Positions 26,446 through 35,274 of a DNA stretch of 50,711 bases are shown here, one piece after another. The position numbers were made by a program, and so were the translations under genes. Where the stretch lies: contig JANQRV010000618.1 of NCBI GenBank assembly GCA_028284395.1, forward strand, positions 1 through 50,711. Reading direction: 5' to 3'. The DNA is from Saprospiraceae bacterium (GTDB lineage: Bacteria > Bacteroidota > Bacteroidia > Chitinophagales > Saprospiraceae). The first letter of the stretch is position 1. The number at the start of each line of letters is the position of its first letter. A model generated the notes under the pieces. It saw only the letters and a program-made list of their open reading frames with translations, made no database searches and was not told the origin of the DNA.

Positions 26446-26643
26446 CTAATCACAAATCACCAGGTACAGAAATGCCAGAACGATTACCAGGACCATGATA
26501 CCACCTACCTCCGAATATCCCCTGATGAGTAGCCGAATTGGGCCGAACTTTATTTCCAGCAGTTTCTTTTCCTTACATATTTTGAGCGGAGCAGGGTTCT
26601 GACGAGGTTCCAGCTTTATTTTCTTAGCGACGTTTTCTTTCAT
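26446..26643 (-). CDS. Small single-pass membrane protein
   Basis: A 65-aa protein with a very basic N-terminus (KKIKLEPRQNP, KICKEKKLLEIKFG) and one C-terminal hydrophobic helix (GGIMVLVIVLAFLYLVI) ending two residues before the stop. It could be a tail-anchored inner-membrane protein with its basic part in the cytoplasm. It starts 25 bp after the stop of the SPOR-like gene on the same strand, suggesting an operon. The structured element with a terminator stem lies downstream. No family is recognised. A chance ORF cannot be excluded, but spacing, ATG start and the clean topology favour a real gene. Confidence 0.5.
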   Translation of the reverse strand: MKENVAKKIKLEPRQNPAPLKICKEKKLLEIKFGPIRLLIRGYSEVGGIMVLVIVLAFLYLVICD

Positions 26644-26668
26644 GGCAAACGGGGCATTGATTTAGAAA

Positions 26669-27133
26669 TCAGGGCTTTGAATGTGCACTTTGAAACTTTA
26701 GTCTTTTGGTCGGTGTCCCCCGCCAATAGGGGTACAAATAGAGCCGCTCTACCGTCAATAACCGGAAACCCCTTTGTGATTTTATTCCGTAAGCAACGGC
26801 TTCTTTCCGAAATCGAAAAGGACCCGCTAACAGTCGAAAGTAACCCCGGTGATAGGCAATCAATAGTTCGATGTTCAACTCTTCCTCCATCTTTTTTCGG
26901 CTGTTGTAAATGGCTCTGAAATTTTTTGAGTTTATAAATTCGACGAAAGGATAAGAGGAAGTGCTATCCAAAAGAGCATTAGGCATCGAGTTTTTGGGGG
27001 TGGTTTCGCAAGAAAAACCGATGCTACTTGATGGACTATTCCAGCTAATGATCCAACATAACATCAATAAGAATTTGGGGACTCTAGTGAAAACGTCGCC
27101 ATTGAGGCGATAACAGACAGGTTTAGTTTTCAT
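26669..27133 (-). CDS. Hypothetical protein with SPOR-like C-terminal segment
   Basis: A 154-aa protein. A hydrophobic segment near residues 20-32 (KFLLMLCWIISW) may be an uncleaved anchor or signal. The C-terminal 80 residues (FRAIYNSRKKMEEELNIELLIAYHRGYFRLLAGPFRFRKEAVAYGI) have the pattern of a SPOR peptidoglycan-binding domain: a beta strand ending in hydrophobic-hydrophobic-GPF, followed by an A-containing helix. The match is by eye and weak. Probably an envelope protein acting with the 65-aa membrane protein encoded 25 bp downstream. Other frames across it lack coding features. Confidence 0.5.
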   Translation of the reverse strand: MKTKPVCYRLNGDVFTRVPKFLLMLCWIISWNSPSSSIGFSCETTPKNSMPNALLDSTSSYPFVEFINSKNFRAIYNSRKKMEEELNIELLIAYHRGYFRLLAGPFRFRKEAVAYGIKSQRGFRLLTVERLYLYPYWRGTPTKRLKFQSAHSKP

Positions 27134-27428
27134 ATGGCTTAGGGACTTGTTTTTTAAGCAAGTTGCTACACAAAATGGAATGATGTGGCACGAGGATAGT
27201 GAACTTCAGCATTTCCTAGGGTAGTGTAGCATGGAAGCAATTGGAGTAGGAGAGGTGTTGGTAACTTTTGAGATTTTTTTTGTTTTTTATTTGTAAATTT
27301 GAAAAAATACGTTTAGTTAAGGCAAGTTGAATCAATGAAGTATTGGTAATCAGCATTTTGAATAAGAAATTTCGCATAACTGTCTAGTTATTTAGGACGA
27401 GTTATGCATCATTTAATTTCTTAATTCG
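27134..27428. other. 295-bp spacer with hairpin upstream of 27429
   Basis: Divergent spacer with no gene. A 7-bp stem gcataac (27374-27380) / gttatgc (27401-27407), extended by internal gtc/gac pairing, sits 21 bp upstream of the ATG at 27429. It could be an operator or leader hairpin for the 73-aa gene. Confidence 0.4.
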
Positions 27429-27650
27429 ATGTCGCTTAAAAGCTTGTTTGAAAGACTCATTGGCCTTTCCAAATCCGAACGACTGGACGAAGTTTATGAG
27501 GATTTTGATGCTCAAACTTCGAAATTGCTCGATGAAATTCAGTCTGATGATCCCGATGTTCCTAAAGGTCTTTTAAAGAAAATTCGTGATTCAATCGTGA
27601 AAGACGGCACGGGGAAATTTATGGACGCCATGGACGAGGAGATGGAGTGA
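27429..27650 (+). CDS. Small acidic protein of unknown function
   Basis: A 73-aa protein, predicted almost fully helical and acidic towards its C-terminus (LFERLIGLSKSERLDEVYEDFD; SKLLDEIQSDDPDVPKGLLKKIRDSI; FMDAMDEEME). No signal peptide, membrane helix or known motif. It is unrelated in sequence to the two paralogous small proteins of the same island but shares their size and charge. The nearest gene is the putative HTH protein 242 bp downstream on the same strand. Nothing in the sequence reveals its role. Confidence 0.5.
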   Translation: MSLKSLFERLIGLSKSERLDEVYEDFDAQTSKLLDEIQSDDPDVPKGLLKKIRDSIVKDGTGKFMDAMDEEME

Positions 27651-27892
27651 ATGAGTGTGACAAACAAACAACATTGAGGTAACCCAGAGTTAGCTATTAA
27701 ATAATACTCTTTCCTTGCTCTGGCTGATAATTATCCTTATTTTTATAGTGTAAAATTAAGGTGTGACTTTCCCACCCCACAGCTAACCTAAAAAAGAAAA
27801 CCAGGAAGAAAGACCAGCGATTTGATGCGAGGGAAAAAGTTCCCTGTTTTGTCCATTGGAGAACACTACTTTGGCAACCAAATCATCTCAAT

Positions 27893-28687
27893 ATGAATTT
27901 CTGGGACTACTTTCTTATTCTTAAGAAGAAGAACAAACGGAATTTTCAAGTTAATGAGACTTCGCCGCTACAAGAACAGATTTTAGAAGATCTACACTGC
28001 CTCGGAAACTGGTACTGGTTAAAGGTGAAAATAAATACTGAAGATGCCACCAGACAAATTAAAAAAATTGGTGGATCCATTGATCGACTGGGGTATTCCA
28101 GGTTCGATTTGAAGTACCCATTCTACAACAGTAAGATATTGATGCCGTACAGACCCTTCGTATTGGCCTACGATGAGGTCATTAATGAATTTTGTTCGAA
28201 GAAAGGAAAAAGAGAAAAGTTGACCCGGCATAATCTGAATTTGATCTATCCCATTAAAAATGCCGAGGGAAATGCCTACGAGATCCTGCAAAAGGATTTC
28301 TTCTTTGAAAAAGAAGATGGGTTCTATATTTGGCGGATTTGCCTGATTTTGAAGCGATTTAATGCTTACAATCGATTGGTGGTAGAGCCTTATGCGGACT
28401 CCGAGAAGAAGAAGGCGCTTAAATTAGTCGATATCGTCAAAAAGGAGATGGGAGCAAAAGTACATAGTACCATTCCGTTGGAGGGCGAATTATTCTGGCG
28501 TATTCTTGAACTCTCGGCGGAGGGCAAGAGCCGCAAGGATATTCAAAAGGAAATGGACTTGCCGACCGTCTGGGTTTTTGATGAGCACAAGAAGAAGTGT
28601 TTGAAACTTCTCGATCAGCATTTTCAGACCAAATTTGGAAAAATAAAGGTGGCATCCCGGTTCCTGAAGGAACACAGCGTTGTCTAG
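27893..28687 (+). CDS. Putative HTH protein with PAS-like N-terminal region
   Basis: A 264-aa protein. The last 75 residues (GELFWRILELSAEGKSRKDIQKEMDLPTVWVFDEHKKKCLKLL) have the layout of a LuxR-type helix-turn-helix: xLxLxAEGKSxKDI followed by a second helix and a basic C-terminus. The standard TVKTH recognition motif is replaced by TVWVFDEH, so DNA binding is uncertain. The middle (NLNLIYPIKNAEGNAYEILQKDFFFEKEDGFYIWRICLILKRF) resembles the PAS-like fold of Bacteroidota LuxR regulators (fN..ypir...G..y.il...). No signal peptide. It may be a transcriptional regulator for the island; this is inference from form and position. Confidence 0.55.
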   Translation: MNFWDYFLILKKKNKRNFQVNETSPLQEQILEDLHCLGNWYWLKVKINTEDATRQIKKIGGSIDRLGYSRFDLKYPFYNSKILMPYRPFVLAYDEVINEFCSKKGKREKLTRHNLNLIYPIKNAEGNAYEILQKDFFFEKEDGFYIWRICLILKRFNAYNRLVVEPYADSEKKKALKLVDIVKKEMGAKVHSTIPLEGELFWRILELSAEGKSRKDIQKEMDLPTVWVFDEHKKKCLKLLDQHFQTKFGKIKVASRFLKEHSVV

Positions 28688-29182
28688 TCTACTTAGTACC
28701 AACTTCTGGTCACGAGCAATCTTAACACGTTCACGTCTGACAACAGGTGGAAGTCGAAGTTGGGCTGTGCAAGTACGCCCTTTCCTATTTTCGACACCAC
28801 CTCCAAACGAACGAAGCCTTTCCCCATCCCGGGGCAGGAATCTTTTATGCGCAATTTTTCTGATCCATAATCCACCGGTCTGAAACTATACCAATCGATG
28901 ATCCATCAAGGAGGTGAAGTAAGGGGGGCTTAATATAATCTAATTTAACCTGTAGGCGTTTGATGAACTATTGATATAGAGCGCTCATTCTCGTTCTTTT
29001 GGTTTTTTGGGGTAATACAAGGATTATAATTGCTGGTTCTTGTATGCATGCTTATCCAGATGGCCGGCTTTGCCACTTTGGCAAAGATAGCCGGAAGTAG
29101 GAAGGTTGTCCGGGGAAATGAATGAATGTGCCAAATAAATGAATGAAGTTTACCCTTGGCTGCAGAAACGATTTTTTCAAAA
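28688..29182. other. 495-bp convergent spacer
   Basis: No supported gene. A compound hairpin spans 29064-29094 (ccggct/agccgg outer stem, ttgcca/tggcaa inner stem, 4-nt bulge), between the convergent HTH and sensor-kinase genes; no T run follows. Short frames at 28680-28883 (plus) and 28693-28875 (minus) lack recognisable motifs. Confidence 0.45.
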
Positions 29183-32100
29183 CTAAAGGATCGGCAAATA
29201 TATCTCCACTCTTGTGCCGCATGGCTGTTGTAAATGATCGTACAGGTCTTTGATTTCAAATCGGGCTAATTTTCCCGTTTGTTCCCTCAATAACCTCAGT
29301 CGATTTTCAGTGATTTCAAGGGCTTTAGATTGATGTGACGACGAACTTCCCTTGCTCTGCGCGGCTTCACGTCCAATGCCGTCATCCTCAATGGTGGCCA
29401 GCAAAAAGTCGTCGATTAGCTGAAACCCAATTCGTATTTCTCCTCCATTTTCTTTTTTGGCTATACCGTGCTTGATTGCGTTTTCAACGAATGGCTGCAG
29501 CAACATGGTGGGCACCTCAATCGATTCGGCATCAACTTCGTCGGCGATCTCGATGTGGTAGTTCAGTTTCTCTTCAAACCGCATTTGCTCCACTTTTATA
29601 TACTGTTCGAGTAACCGTACTTCTTCCTCCAGAGGAATAGAGGGAAGGTCAGCCAGGTTCAGCATTTTTCGCATGAGTTTGCCAAACTTGGTAAGGTAGT
29701 CGTAAGCTTTCAGAGTGTCCTTCTTTATAATGTAGCCCCCAATTGAATTCATGCTGTTGAATATGAAATGGGGGTTCATTTGTAGTCGGAGAATGGCGGT
29801 CTCCGTTTCTGCTTTTTCTCTCCTGGCTTTTTCCTTCTTTCGTATGGAATTAATGCGATGTTGATAATAGCGGTAAAAGGCTCCAATGGTAGTGAGGCCA
29901 GCCAATAGAAGAAACCACCGCGATCGCCACCAGGGGGGGAAGATCCTGAACTTCAGGACGTGTGGTTCCGGATTCCATTCCCCATCCGAATTAGCGGCGT
30001 ACACCTCCAATTGATAATGGCCTTCTCTTAAATCGGTAAAACGGGCAAAGTCTGCTTCCAATTCGTCAATCGTATCCCGTTTGCCCCTGACTAGCTGATA
30101 GCGTATTTTAGCATTGGCGGGGTCGCTATACTCCCGGGGAGCAAAGGTGAACTGTAACAGGTCATTGTACTTGTATCTCAGTTCGATCTTTTTGATAAAA
30201 GCGGGATTAGAAACCTTCGTTAAATGATCGACGATCTCACTTCTACCCTTGATATTAATGCTGTTGATGACCGGATAAGCTGTGTTGCTTAGGTGCAAGA
30301 CTTGTGCAGTATCGACCACTGTCAGGCCATTGACACCTCCAAATATCAATTGGCCATCTTTTCTTTTAAAGCAAGATGCAAAATTGAATTCATTGCCTTG
30401 TATGCCATCTGGCTGGGTATAAAAGTGAGATGATTGATGGGTACTATCGGGGTTGTATTTCGTCAGTCCATCCGGAGTGCTCATCCAAAGGTTTCCTCTG
30501 TGGTCTAATAACAACCCCTGGATTACTTCGATTGTAGAATGGCTATCCCTTTTAATTTTACCATCGTCCCGCTTTAGATCGTAATAGTAAAGTCCCTTAT
30601 CCGATGGAATCCATACTTTTTCACGAATGGTGTCTTCAATCAGTCCGCTAATTTCAAAACTGTGTGGTATTTTAACCGGGGAATCGAGGTGGCCGGCGGT
30701 CGGGTCGTACAAATAAAGGTGGGCGGTATATTGATTGGCAAAAAACCGACGGTCAGTCAATTCGTGAATCCAGTTGAAAGTTTTGTTTTCATCGATCCAG
30801 GGCATGGTCTGCCATGCTTTTTTTGTTGCCCCTCTGACTAGTTCGTAAACTCCACACCGGCTGGTTGCTACCAAGAACTGCCCGGTTGAAAGTTGATAGA
30901 AGTTTGTGACACCGGTTCTTTGTGATTGTCCTTTCTTCTTAATGGGAATCTTCGTGAACGATTGCAGTGTCTCATCAAAAACATAGAGACCTCTTTGGGT
31001 TCCTAGTAACAGTACACCTGGCTCAAAATGCCGGATCGTGAATAATTTGTCGCCTTTAAAAGGTGGATTGCTGTTCACAGCCTTCATCAGATCGGTGACC
31101 GGACTTCCTTCTTGGTCCCAGACAATTATCCGGTAATCAGAAATGCCCCAAAGTCGGTTAGATCCATCCTCGGTAATCGATTTTACACCCGATGAATGAT
31201 TGTCATTTTCGTCGAGTAAATAAGACTGAAATTTAACTTTATCTAAGTGAGTATAATAAAGGCCGTTGCCCTGTGAAGAAATCCAGAGAGTGCGATCTCT
31301 GTCCAGGTAGATGGACTCTATTTCTTTTTCAAAAGGCTTAATGGAGCCATTAGCCTGGAAAAAGAATTTTCCCTCGCAAGTGCCCCTTTCGACGTTGAAG
31401 ATGAAAATGCCGTCGTTTTGCGTTGCTACAATTAGTCTCTTTTCATCGAGCTGCTGTATTTTTTCAACATTGGTAATGCCATCAAACTGGAAGATGGGGT
31501 TGTTTTCATGTAAGCTGATTCTTGCCAACCCTTTTTCCATACCAACCCATATGGATGCATCGTCAATATATAGAGAAGTGTTGACAAGCTGGCCGTCCAG
31601 ATAACGAAGAGGAGCAGCAGGGCTAAATTGTTCTTCGTTTGTCTTTTGGAATGGTTGGATGATGAGTCCATCCATTTCATGGTGGAAGAGTAAAATTGTC
31701 GATTCTGTGTTATTCCATCTTATACTAGAGCGGAAGGTGAGTTGATTCGACTCATAGATTGTCCGTACGGAATCTGGTTTTCCAATGGCGAAAAACCCCA
31801 ACTTATTTCCAGCCTTCAACCAGCCCGTTTGATGTATCGTATCGATGAATTTCAGACTCAAATCTCCATCGGTGGCCGACTGGAATTCGCTCATCCTGAA
31901 TATGGAAAACCTTTCCATTTGAGGATCCATTCTATATACGGCCTTCCTGCTACTCAGCCATAATCCACCCGACGGATCCTCAAAAAAGGGGCTTGTAACC
32001 ATATTGTCGACTAAAGACAAAGAATCATTTTCTTCCGATTTGAAATACTTAATACTTTTACCGTCAAATCGATTCAGGCCCAACTGGGAGTTGATCCAGA

Positions 32101-32278
32101 TAAAGTTTGATCGGTCTTTATATACATGAAAGTTGTTGGATTGGGACGATAGGCCACTATCGGTGGTTAATTGATTCAAGAAAACCACTTTGGGTTGCGA
32201 ATACATAGGTAGAGGAAGAAGGAGAGCATACAGAATACAGGTGTAAAATGTAATCTCGCAGGTTTTCGCTGAGTACAT
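29183..32278 (-). CDS. Reg_prop / Y_Y_Y sensor histidine kinase, LytS (His_kinase) type
   Basis: A 1031-aa membrane sensor. Residues 1-28 form a signal peptide. A periplasmic Reg_prop beta-propeller (about 35-650: SGLSSQSNNFHVYKDRSNFIWINSQLGLNRFDG; LLLDHRGNLWMSTPDGLTKY) is followed by a Y_Y_Y domain ending FRIFPPWWRSRW. One transmembrane helix lies at about 785-803, then a short coiled coil. The transmitter is of the LytS/His_kinase (PF06580) class: LRLQMNPHFIFNSMNSI with H837, and an ATPase with ENAIKHGIAKKENGGE and DDGIGREAA. Kinases of this class phosphorylate LytTR regulators. The LytTR regulator at 34279-35040 is the obvious partner, separated from it by the DyP peroxidase and a small gene, all on one strand. 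Confidence 0.9.
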   Translation of the reverse strand: MYSAKTCEITFYTCILYALLLPLPMYSQPKVVFLNQLTTDSGLSSQSNNFHVYKDRSNFIWINSQLGLNRFDGKSIKYFKSEENDSLSLVDNMVTSPFFEDPSGGLWLSSRKAVYRMDPQMERFSIFRMSEFQSATDGDLSLKFIDTIHQTGWLKAGNKLGFFAIGKPDSVRTIYESNQLTFRSSIRWNNTESTILLFHHEMDGLIIQPFQKTNEEQFSPAAPLRYLDGQLVNTSLYIDDASIWVGMEKGLARISLHENNPIFQFDGITNVEKIQQLDEKRLIVATQNDGIFIFNVERGTCEGKFFFQANGSIKPFEKEIESIYLDRDRTLWISSQGNGLYYTHLDKVKFQSYLLDENDNHSSGVKSITEDGSNRLWGISDYRIIVWDQEGSPVTDLMKAVNSNPPFKGDKLFTIRHFEPGVLLLGTQRGLYVFDETLQSFTKIPIKKKGQSQRTGVTNFYQLSTGQFLVATSRCGVYELVRGATKKAWQTMPWIDENKTFNWIHELTDRRFFANQYTAHLYLYDPTAGHLDSPVKIPHSFEISGLIEDTIREKVWIPSDKGLYYYDLKRDDGKIKRDSHSTIEVIQGLLLDHRGNLWMSTPDGLTKYNPDSTHQSSHFYTQPDGIQGNEFNFASCFKRKDGQLIFGGVNGLTVVDTAQVLHLSNTAYPVINSINIKGRSEIVDHLTKVSNPAFIKKIELRYKYNDLLQFTFAPREYSDPANAKIRYQLVRGKRDTIDELEADFARFTDLREGHYQLEVYAANSDGEWNPEPHVLKFRIFPPWWRSRWFLLLAGLTTIGAFYRYYQHRINSIRKKEKARREKAETETAILRLQMNPHFIFNSMNSIGGYIIKKDTLKAYDYLTKFGKLMRKMLNLADLPSIPLEEEVRLLEQYIKVEQMRFEEKLNYHIEIADEVDAESIEVPTMLLQPFVENAIKHGIAKKENGGEIRIGFQLIDDFLLATIEDDGIGREAAQSKGSSSSHQSKALEITENRLRLLREQTGKLARFEIKDLYDHLQQPCGTRVEIYLPIL

Positions 32279-32366
32279 CTATGAATATTATGGTGCCTCA
32301 GCAAGATAGCCAAATTATTTCTTAGATTTTTTTGCAGGATATAGGTAAAAAATCTAGGAAATGAGA

Positions 32367-33764
32367 TTATACAATATTGGTGCGACTGGAGCCAAGTTCC
32401 CTAATATAGTTGATCGGTGGTGTGTAAAAAAACTCTCCGCCCTTAAATGTCACAGTGTCTTGGAAGCCGTGGTAGCTTTTCTGGCTACCTTCCTTTCCCC
32501 ATTCCTTTTGCCAACTATTTTCCACAATCTTCGGGTTGGTAGGGTACTGTCCGGAAATGGGATCTAAGCCGATCTTCTTCTTGAATTCGCCTTCTGTGAT
32601 TAGGATAGAATCCGGGTGATTGCACCAGTCTTTTTGGATGGGAACAAATTGGTGGACAATATCAGATTGATAACATAAAAATAGCAAACCCGTCTTTTTT
32701 TCACCGTTGACCTCTTCTTCATAGGGGATGCCTCTTCTCACTATGAGACCGAAAATTTCGTGGTCGGCCTTGCCTTGATAGGCGGTTTCTTCAAGTATTT
32801 TGCTTCGCTCATTTCGGGGATTGCACTTTCGAATATGAGCGTGATAAGGACATTTTAAACCTTGTTCATCCGCTTCATAACCAATGTGATTGTGATCAAA
32901 TTCTTCGATTAGATCGCGTTCTTCTTTTGTTTTGCTTTTGAGATCGGGGTTCGAAGAGATGGTTAGCGGAACACCGTTTTTAAACCTTCCGACAATTTGA
33001 GCTTCGGCATATTCCTTGGTAATATTGAGTGCTTTGGCCAGCGCTGCTACCTTACAATTGAATTTTGTAATGTCCTGTTCCAATTTGCGAAAAACCAAAT
33101 AGCTTCCGCCGGCAGGATCCAATGCGATCTTAAATTTACTGGTCATCGCCTCATAATGACGGCCGTAATCAAAGAAGAATCTGGGGTTGCTGATGTTGTC
33201 TTTAAATCCGAAAGGTTCGATGGCATCTTCACCTTTGAAGAGTTTTTTTCCATCTTCGGTAAATAATATTTGTGCGCTTGGTGATAAGATTTCTCGGATC
33301 TTTGACTCTGCGGCCTCCAGACTTTTCTCCGCATTGCTTGCTAAACTGATCATGGCGTCTATCCTCGCGTCATAGTCTCCCCACTTATCTGCCGGTGGAT
33401 CGTTAAACGTGTCGATGAAATACTTCATACCTTTTCTGAAGTACAAATCCCAATTTGGGTCTCCGCTGTTGATGGATTCGAATTTGGACAGTCCGTTGAA
33501 CGATAAGTGTAGGTTGACAACAATCGAATCCTGATGATCAACGGTGTGTCTGTTGCTGTTAAATCGGGTGGTGTTTTCCAGTTGATCCGCAGTAGAATTG
33601 ACCACTTTAAATCCGTAGTCCCCCTCGAAATAGAGTTGGTACAGTTTTTCCCCTAATTCCGTGGGAGATGAGTCATCGAGAAATTGGATAAAGAGGAATC
33701 GGACAAATTTTCGACCGTGAGACTTTAGAATGTTCGGTTGAATGTTGTCAAGTTGGCTTTCCAT
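32367..33764 (-). CDS. DyP-type heme peroxidase
   Basis: A 465-aa dye-decolorizing-type peroxidase: heme-dependent oxidation of a broad range of substrates with hydrogen peroxide. Family marks are the start NIQPNILKSHGRKF, the GFKDN motif (distal Asp D189), the run GGSYLVFRKLEQDI, YHAHIRKCNPR with heme-ligand region His308/His310, then LIVRRGIPYE and GLLFLCYQSDIVHQFVPIQKDW. In canonical DyPs the distal motif is GxxDG; here the last Gly is Asn190. No signal peptide is seen, so it is likely cytoplasmic, and no encapsulin gene is nearby. It lies between the two halves of a LytS/LytTR system, 53 bp after a small gene and 88 bp before the kinase start, which suggests shared regulation. Confidence 0.88.
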   Translation of the reverse strand: MESQLDNIQPNILKSHGRKFVRFLFIQFLDDSSPTELGEKLYQLYFEGDYGFKVVNSTADQLENTTRFNSNRHTVDHQDSIVVNLHLSFNGLSKFESINSGDPNWDLYFRKGMKYFIDTFNDPPADKWGDYDARIDAMISLASNAEKSLEAAESKIREILSPSAQILFTEDGKKLFKGEDAIEPFGFKDNISNPRFFFDYGRHYEAMTSKFKIALDPAGGSYLVFRKLEQDITKFNCKVAALAKALNITKEYAEAQIVGRFKNGVPLTISSNPDLKSKTKEERDLIEEFDHNHIGYEADEQGLKCPYHAHIRKCNPRNERSKILEETAYQGKADHEIFGLIVRRGIPYEEEVNGEKKTGLLFLCYQSDIVHQFVPIQKDWCNHPDSILITEGEFKKKIGLDPISGQYPTNPKIVENSWQKEWGKEGSQKSYHGFQDTVTFKGGEFFYTPPINYIRELGSSRTNIV

Positions 33765-33817
33765 GAGACGAAAGAATGATTTTGAAGGAGCTGTCGGGGC
33801 GATGGGTGGTGGACCTC

Positions 33818-34150
33818 CTAGAGAATGGTTACTAATTTAGGCTCTTCATACCGCGGACAGCTCAATGCGATCAGATCGCCTTCATTGTCCAGGCGCTCCT
33901 CCCACTCGCGATCCGGCCCACTGGATAGTTTGATGACAGCAAAGGCGACCAGACATTCTACCGTCTCACCATCCGGTCTTTTGATTACTCCAAAATCAAT
34001 GCACAATCCCAGGTATCTGCTGTCTTGGTTTCTTACCATTGCCAAATCCTCTTCGTAGAACGAGCACCTTTCCAAATGATCCGGGATTTGAACGGTATTT
34101 AGGCGGGAAAAGGTCGATTGCATTTGAGCGGGAATTCTAGTGTATGCCAT
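33818..34150 (-). CDS. Hypothetical 110-aa protein upstream of the DyP peroxidase
   Basis: The start is taken as the ATG at 34150 (MAYTRIPAQM). The longer version from a TTG at 34189 would begin inside a consensus -7 promoter box (34187-34194) and is therefore unlikely. The product has no signal peptide or membrane helix, and carries YEEDLAMVRNQDSRYLGLCIDFGVIKRPDGETVECLVAFAVI, a beta-rich stretch. No family is recognised. Spacing of 53 bp to the DyP gene on the same strand suggests cotranscription and perhaps an accessory role to the peroxidase. Confidence 0.6.
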   Translation of the reverse strand: MAYTRIPAQMQSTFSRLNTVQIPDHLERCSFYEEDLAMVRNQDSRYLGLCIDFGVIKRPDGETVECLVAFAVIKLSSGPDREWEERLDNEGDLIALSCPRYEEPKLVTIL

Positions 34151-34186
34151 AGCGAATGATTTTGCGGTTAAGTTGTTGCATTTAGG

Positions 34187-34194
34187 CAAACTTA
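34187..34194 (-). promoter_or_regulatory. Bacteroidota -7 promoter box (TAAGTTTG)
   Basis: An exact TAnnTTTG match on the minus strand, 37-44 bp upstream of the ATG at 34150. It fixes that start and implies a promoter for the small-gene/DyP unit that is separate from the response regulator gene upstream. No clear -33 TTG. Confidence 0.5.
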
Positions 34195-34278
34195 GTATTC
34201 CTGCGCTATAAAAAAATAGCCGATGAATATGGTGGCAATTTATGAGGATAAAAGCTGGTTATAAATGAACCAAAGGGT

Positions 34279-35040
34279 TCACATATTTTTTAGCCTTTCC
34301 AATAATTCTTCCCTTTTGTTTTTGGATACGGGTATTTCCGTGCCATCAATGGTGACTAGTGATGCTTCTCCCTTCCGGTAACTGTCAACAAAATTTAAAT
34401 TGACCAAGTGGGTTTTATGGACGCGCATGAATTGACTATTGTCGGAGAATTGATTTTCATATCCGCCCAAGTTCTTGGATGCGACAATAGAAGAATGTTG
34501 CTTCGTAAAATGAAAGGTAGTGTAGTTCTTGAAAGCTTCTAATCGGATGATGTCATCCACTTTTCTAAAGTAGATTTCTTCCATGGTTGGGATGGTGATT
34601 CGCGTAGGAGCCATTTTTTGTGAAAGGGTTGAATTGGCCTCTTCCGTGATGGAAAGTTGCTCTTTCAGCGGCGGACGTATGTTGTTGTCCTTGCATCTTC
34701 TAATAGCCTCCGCCAGGTCCTCTACATCGATGGGCTTCAGCAAGAAATCCAATCCCCCAAACCTAAAGGCAGTAATGGCATAATCATTTTCCTTATGCCC
34801 GGTGATGAAGATCACCATGAAATGGTATTGTTCAAAAGATTTCAACAAGTCAAAACCGGTGCTGGGAGGTAGTTCGATGTCCAAAAACACGAGGTCAGGC
34901 TTATGCTGCAGAATTTTTGCGATGCCCTCTTCTACGTTATAGGCATGATCAACTATTTCAATCTCCGGATGTTGGGTTGATATCAGATACTCCAATATTA
35001 CATGACTGTTTTCTTCGTCATCGATTATCAGGGTTTTCAT
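34279..35040 (-). CDS. LytTR-family response regulator
   Basis: A 253-aa regulator. The receiver domain (residues 1-120) has D7/D8, phospho-acceptor D54 (LVFLDIEL), T79 (FITG) and K101 (LLKPID). The C-terminal LytTR domain (about 150-250) has IYFRKVDDIIRLEAFKNYTTFH, then FMRVHKTHLVNLNFVDSYRKGEASLVTIDGTEIPVSKNKREELLERL, the usual RVHK-HLVN and PVS--KR-EL order. It binds DNA as a beta-sheet domain. Its probable kinase is the LytS-type protein at 29183-32278. It is transcribed on the same strand and upstream of the small-gene/DyP/kinase series. Confidence 0.92.
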   Translation of the reverse strand: MKTLIIDDEENSHVILEYLISTQHPEIEIVDHAYNVEEGIAKILQHKPDLVFLDIELPPSTGFDLLKSFEQYHFMVIFITGHKENDYAITAFRFGGLDFLLKPIDVEDLAEAIRRCKDNNIRPPLKEQLSITEEANSTLSQKMAPTRITIPTMEEIYFRKVDDIIRLEAFKNYTTFHFTKQHSSIVASKNLGGYENQFSDNSQFMRVHKTHLVNLNFVDSYRKGEASLVTIDGTEIPVSKNKREELLERLKNM

Positions 35041-35070
35041 AAATGTTATGGTACTAAGGTTCGTTAGAAA

Positions 35071-35274
35071 CTATCTGCTAAGCTTTATTTTATACCTGTC
35101 GGCTTGGGACATTGGAACAAACATTCCGTTAACGTCGAAAATAAACCTTTTTTTTGTTGTTCCAAAGCGGATTTGCTGATTAAATCTTACATCGAACCGG
35201 TAGGGGGGAGGTGACGTAAAATCATTCGATTTGAGTAGCTGCCATACCCGATCAAAGAATCTAGGTACAAGCAT
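35071..35274 (-). CDS. Small hypothetical ORF or gene remnant
   Basis: A 67-codon ATG frame (FFDRVWQLLKSNDFTSPPPYRF; KRFIFDVNGMFVPMSQADRYKIK) ending 30 bp before the LytTR regulator start. Its composition alternates polar and aromatic residues as in a beta hairpin and is not obviously noise, but no family is recognised and no promoter is seen. It may be a short gene or the tail of a lost one. Confidence 0.3.
   Translation of the reverse strand: MLVPRFFDRVWQLLKSNDFTSPPPYRFDVRFNQQIRFGTTKKRFIFDVNGMFVPMSQADRYKIKLSR

Noticed and set aside
28693..28875. 60-codon minus-strand frame between the HTH and kinase genes
   Set aside because: No recognisable domain, overlapped by an equally long frame on the other strand; likely chance.
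32367..33764. Encapsulin cargo interpretation of the DyP peroxidase
   Set aside because: No encapsulin gene nearby and the C-terminal residues do not resemble the usual cargo peptide.
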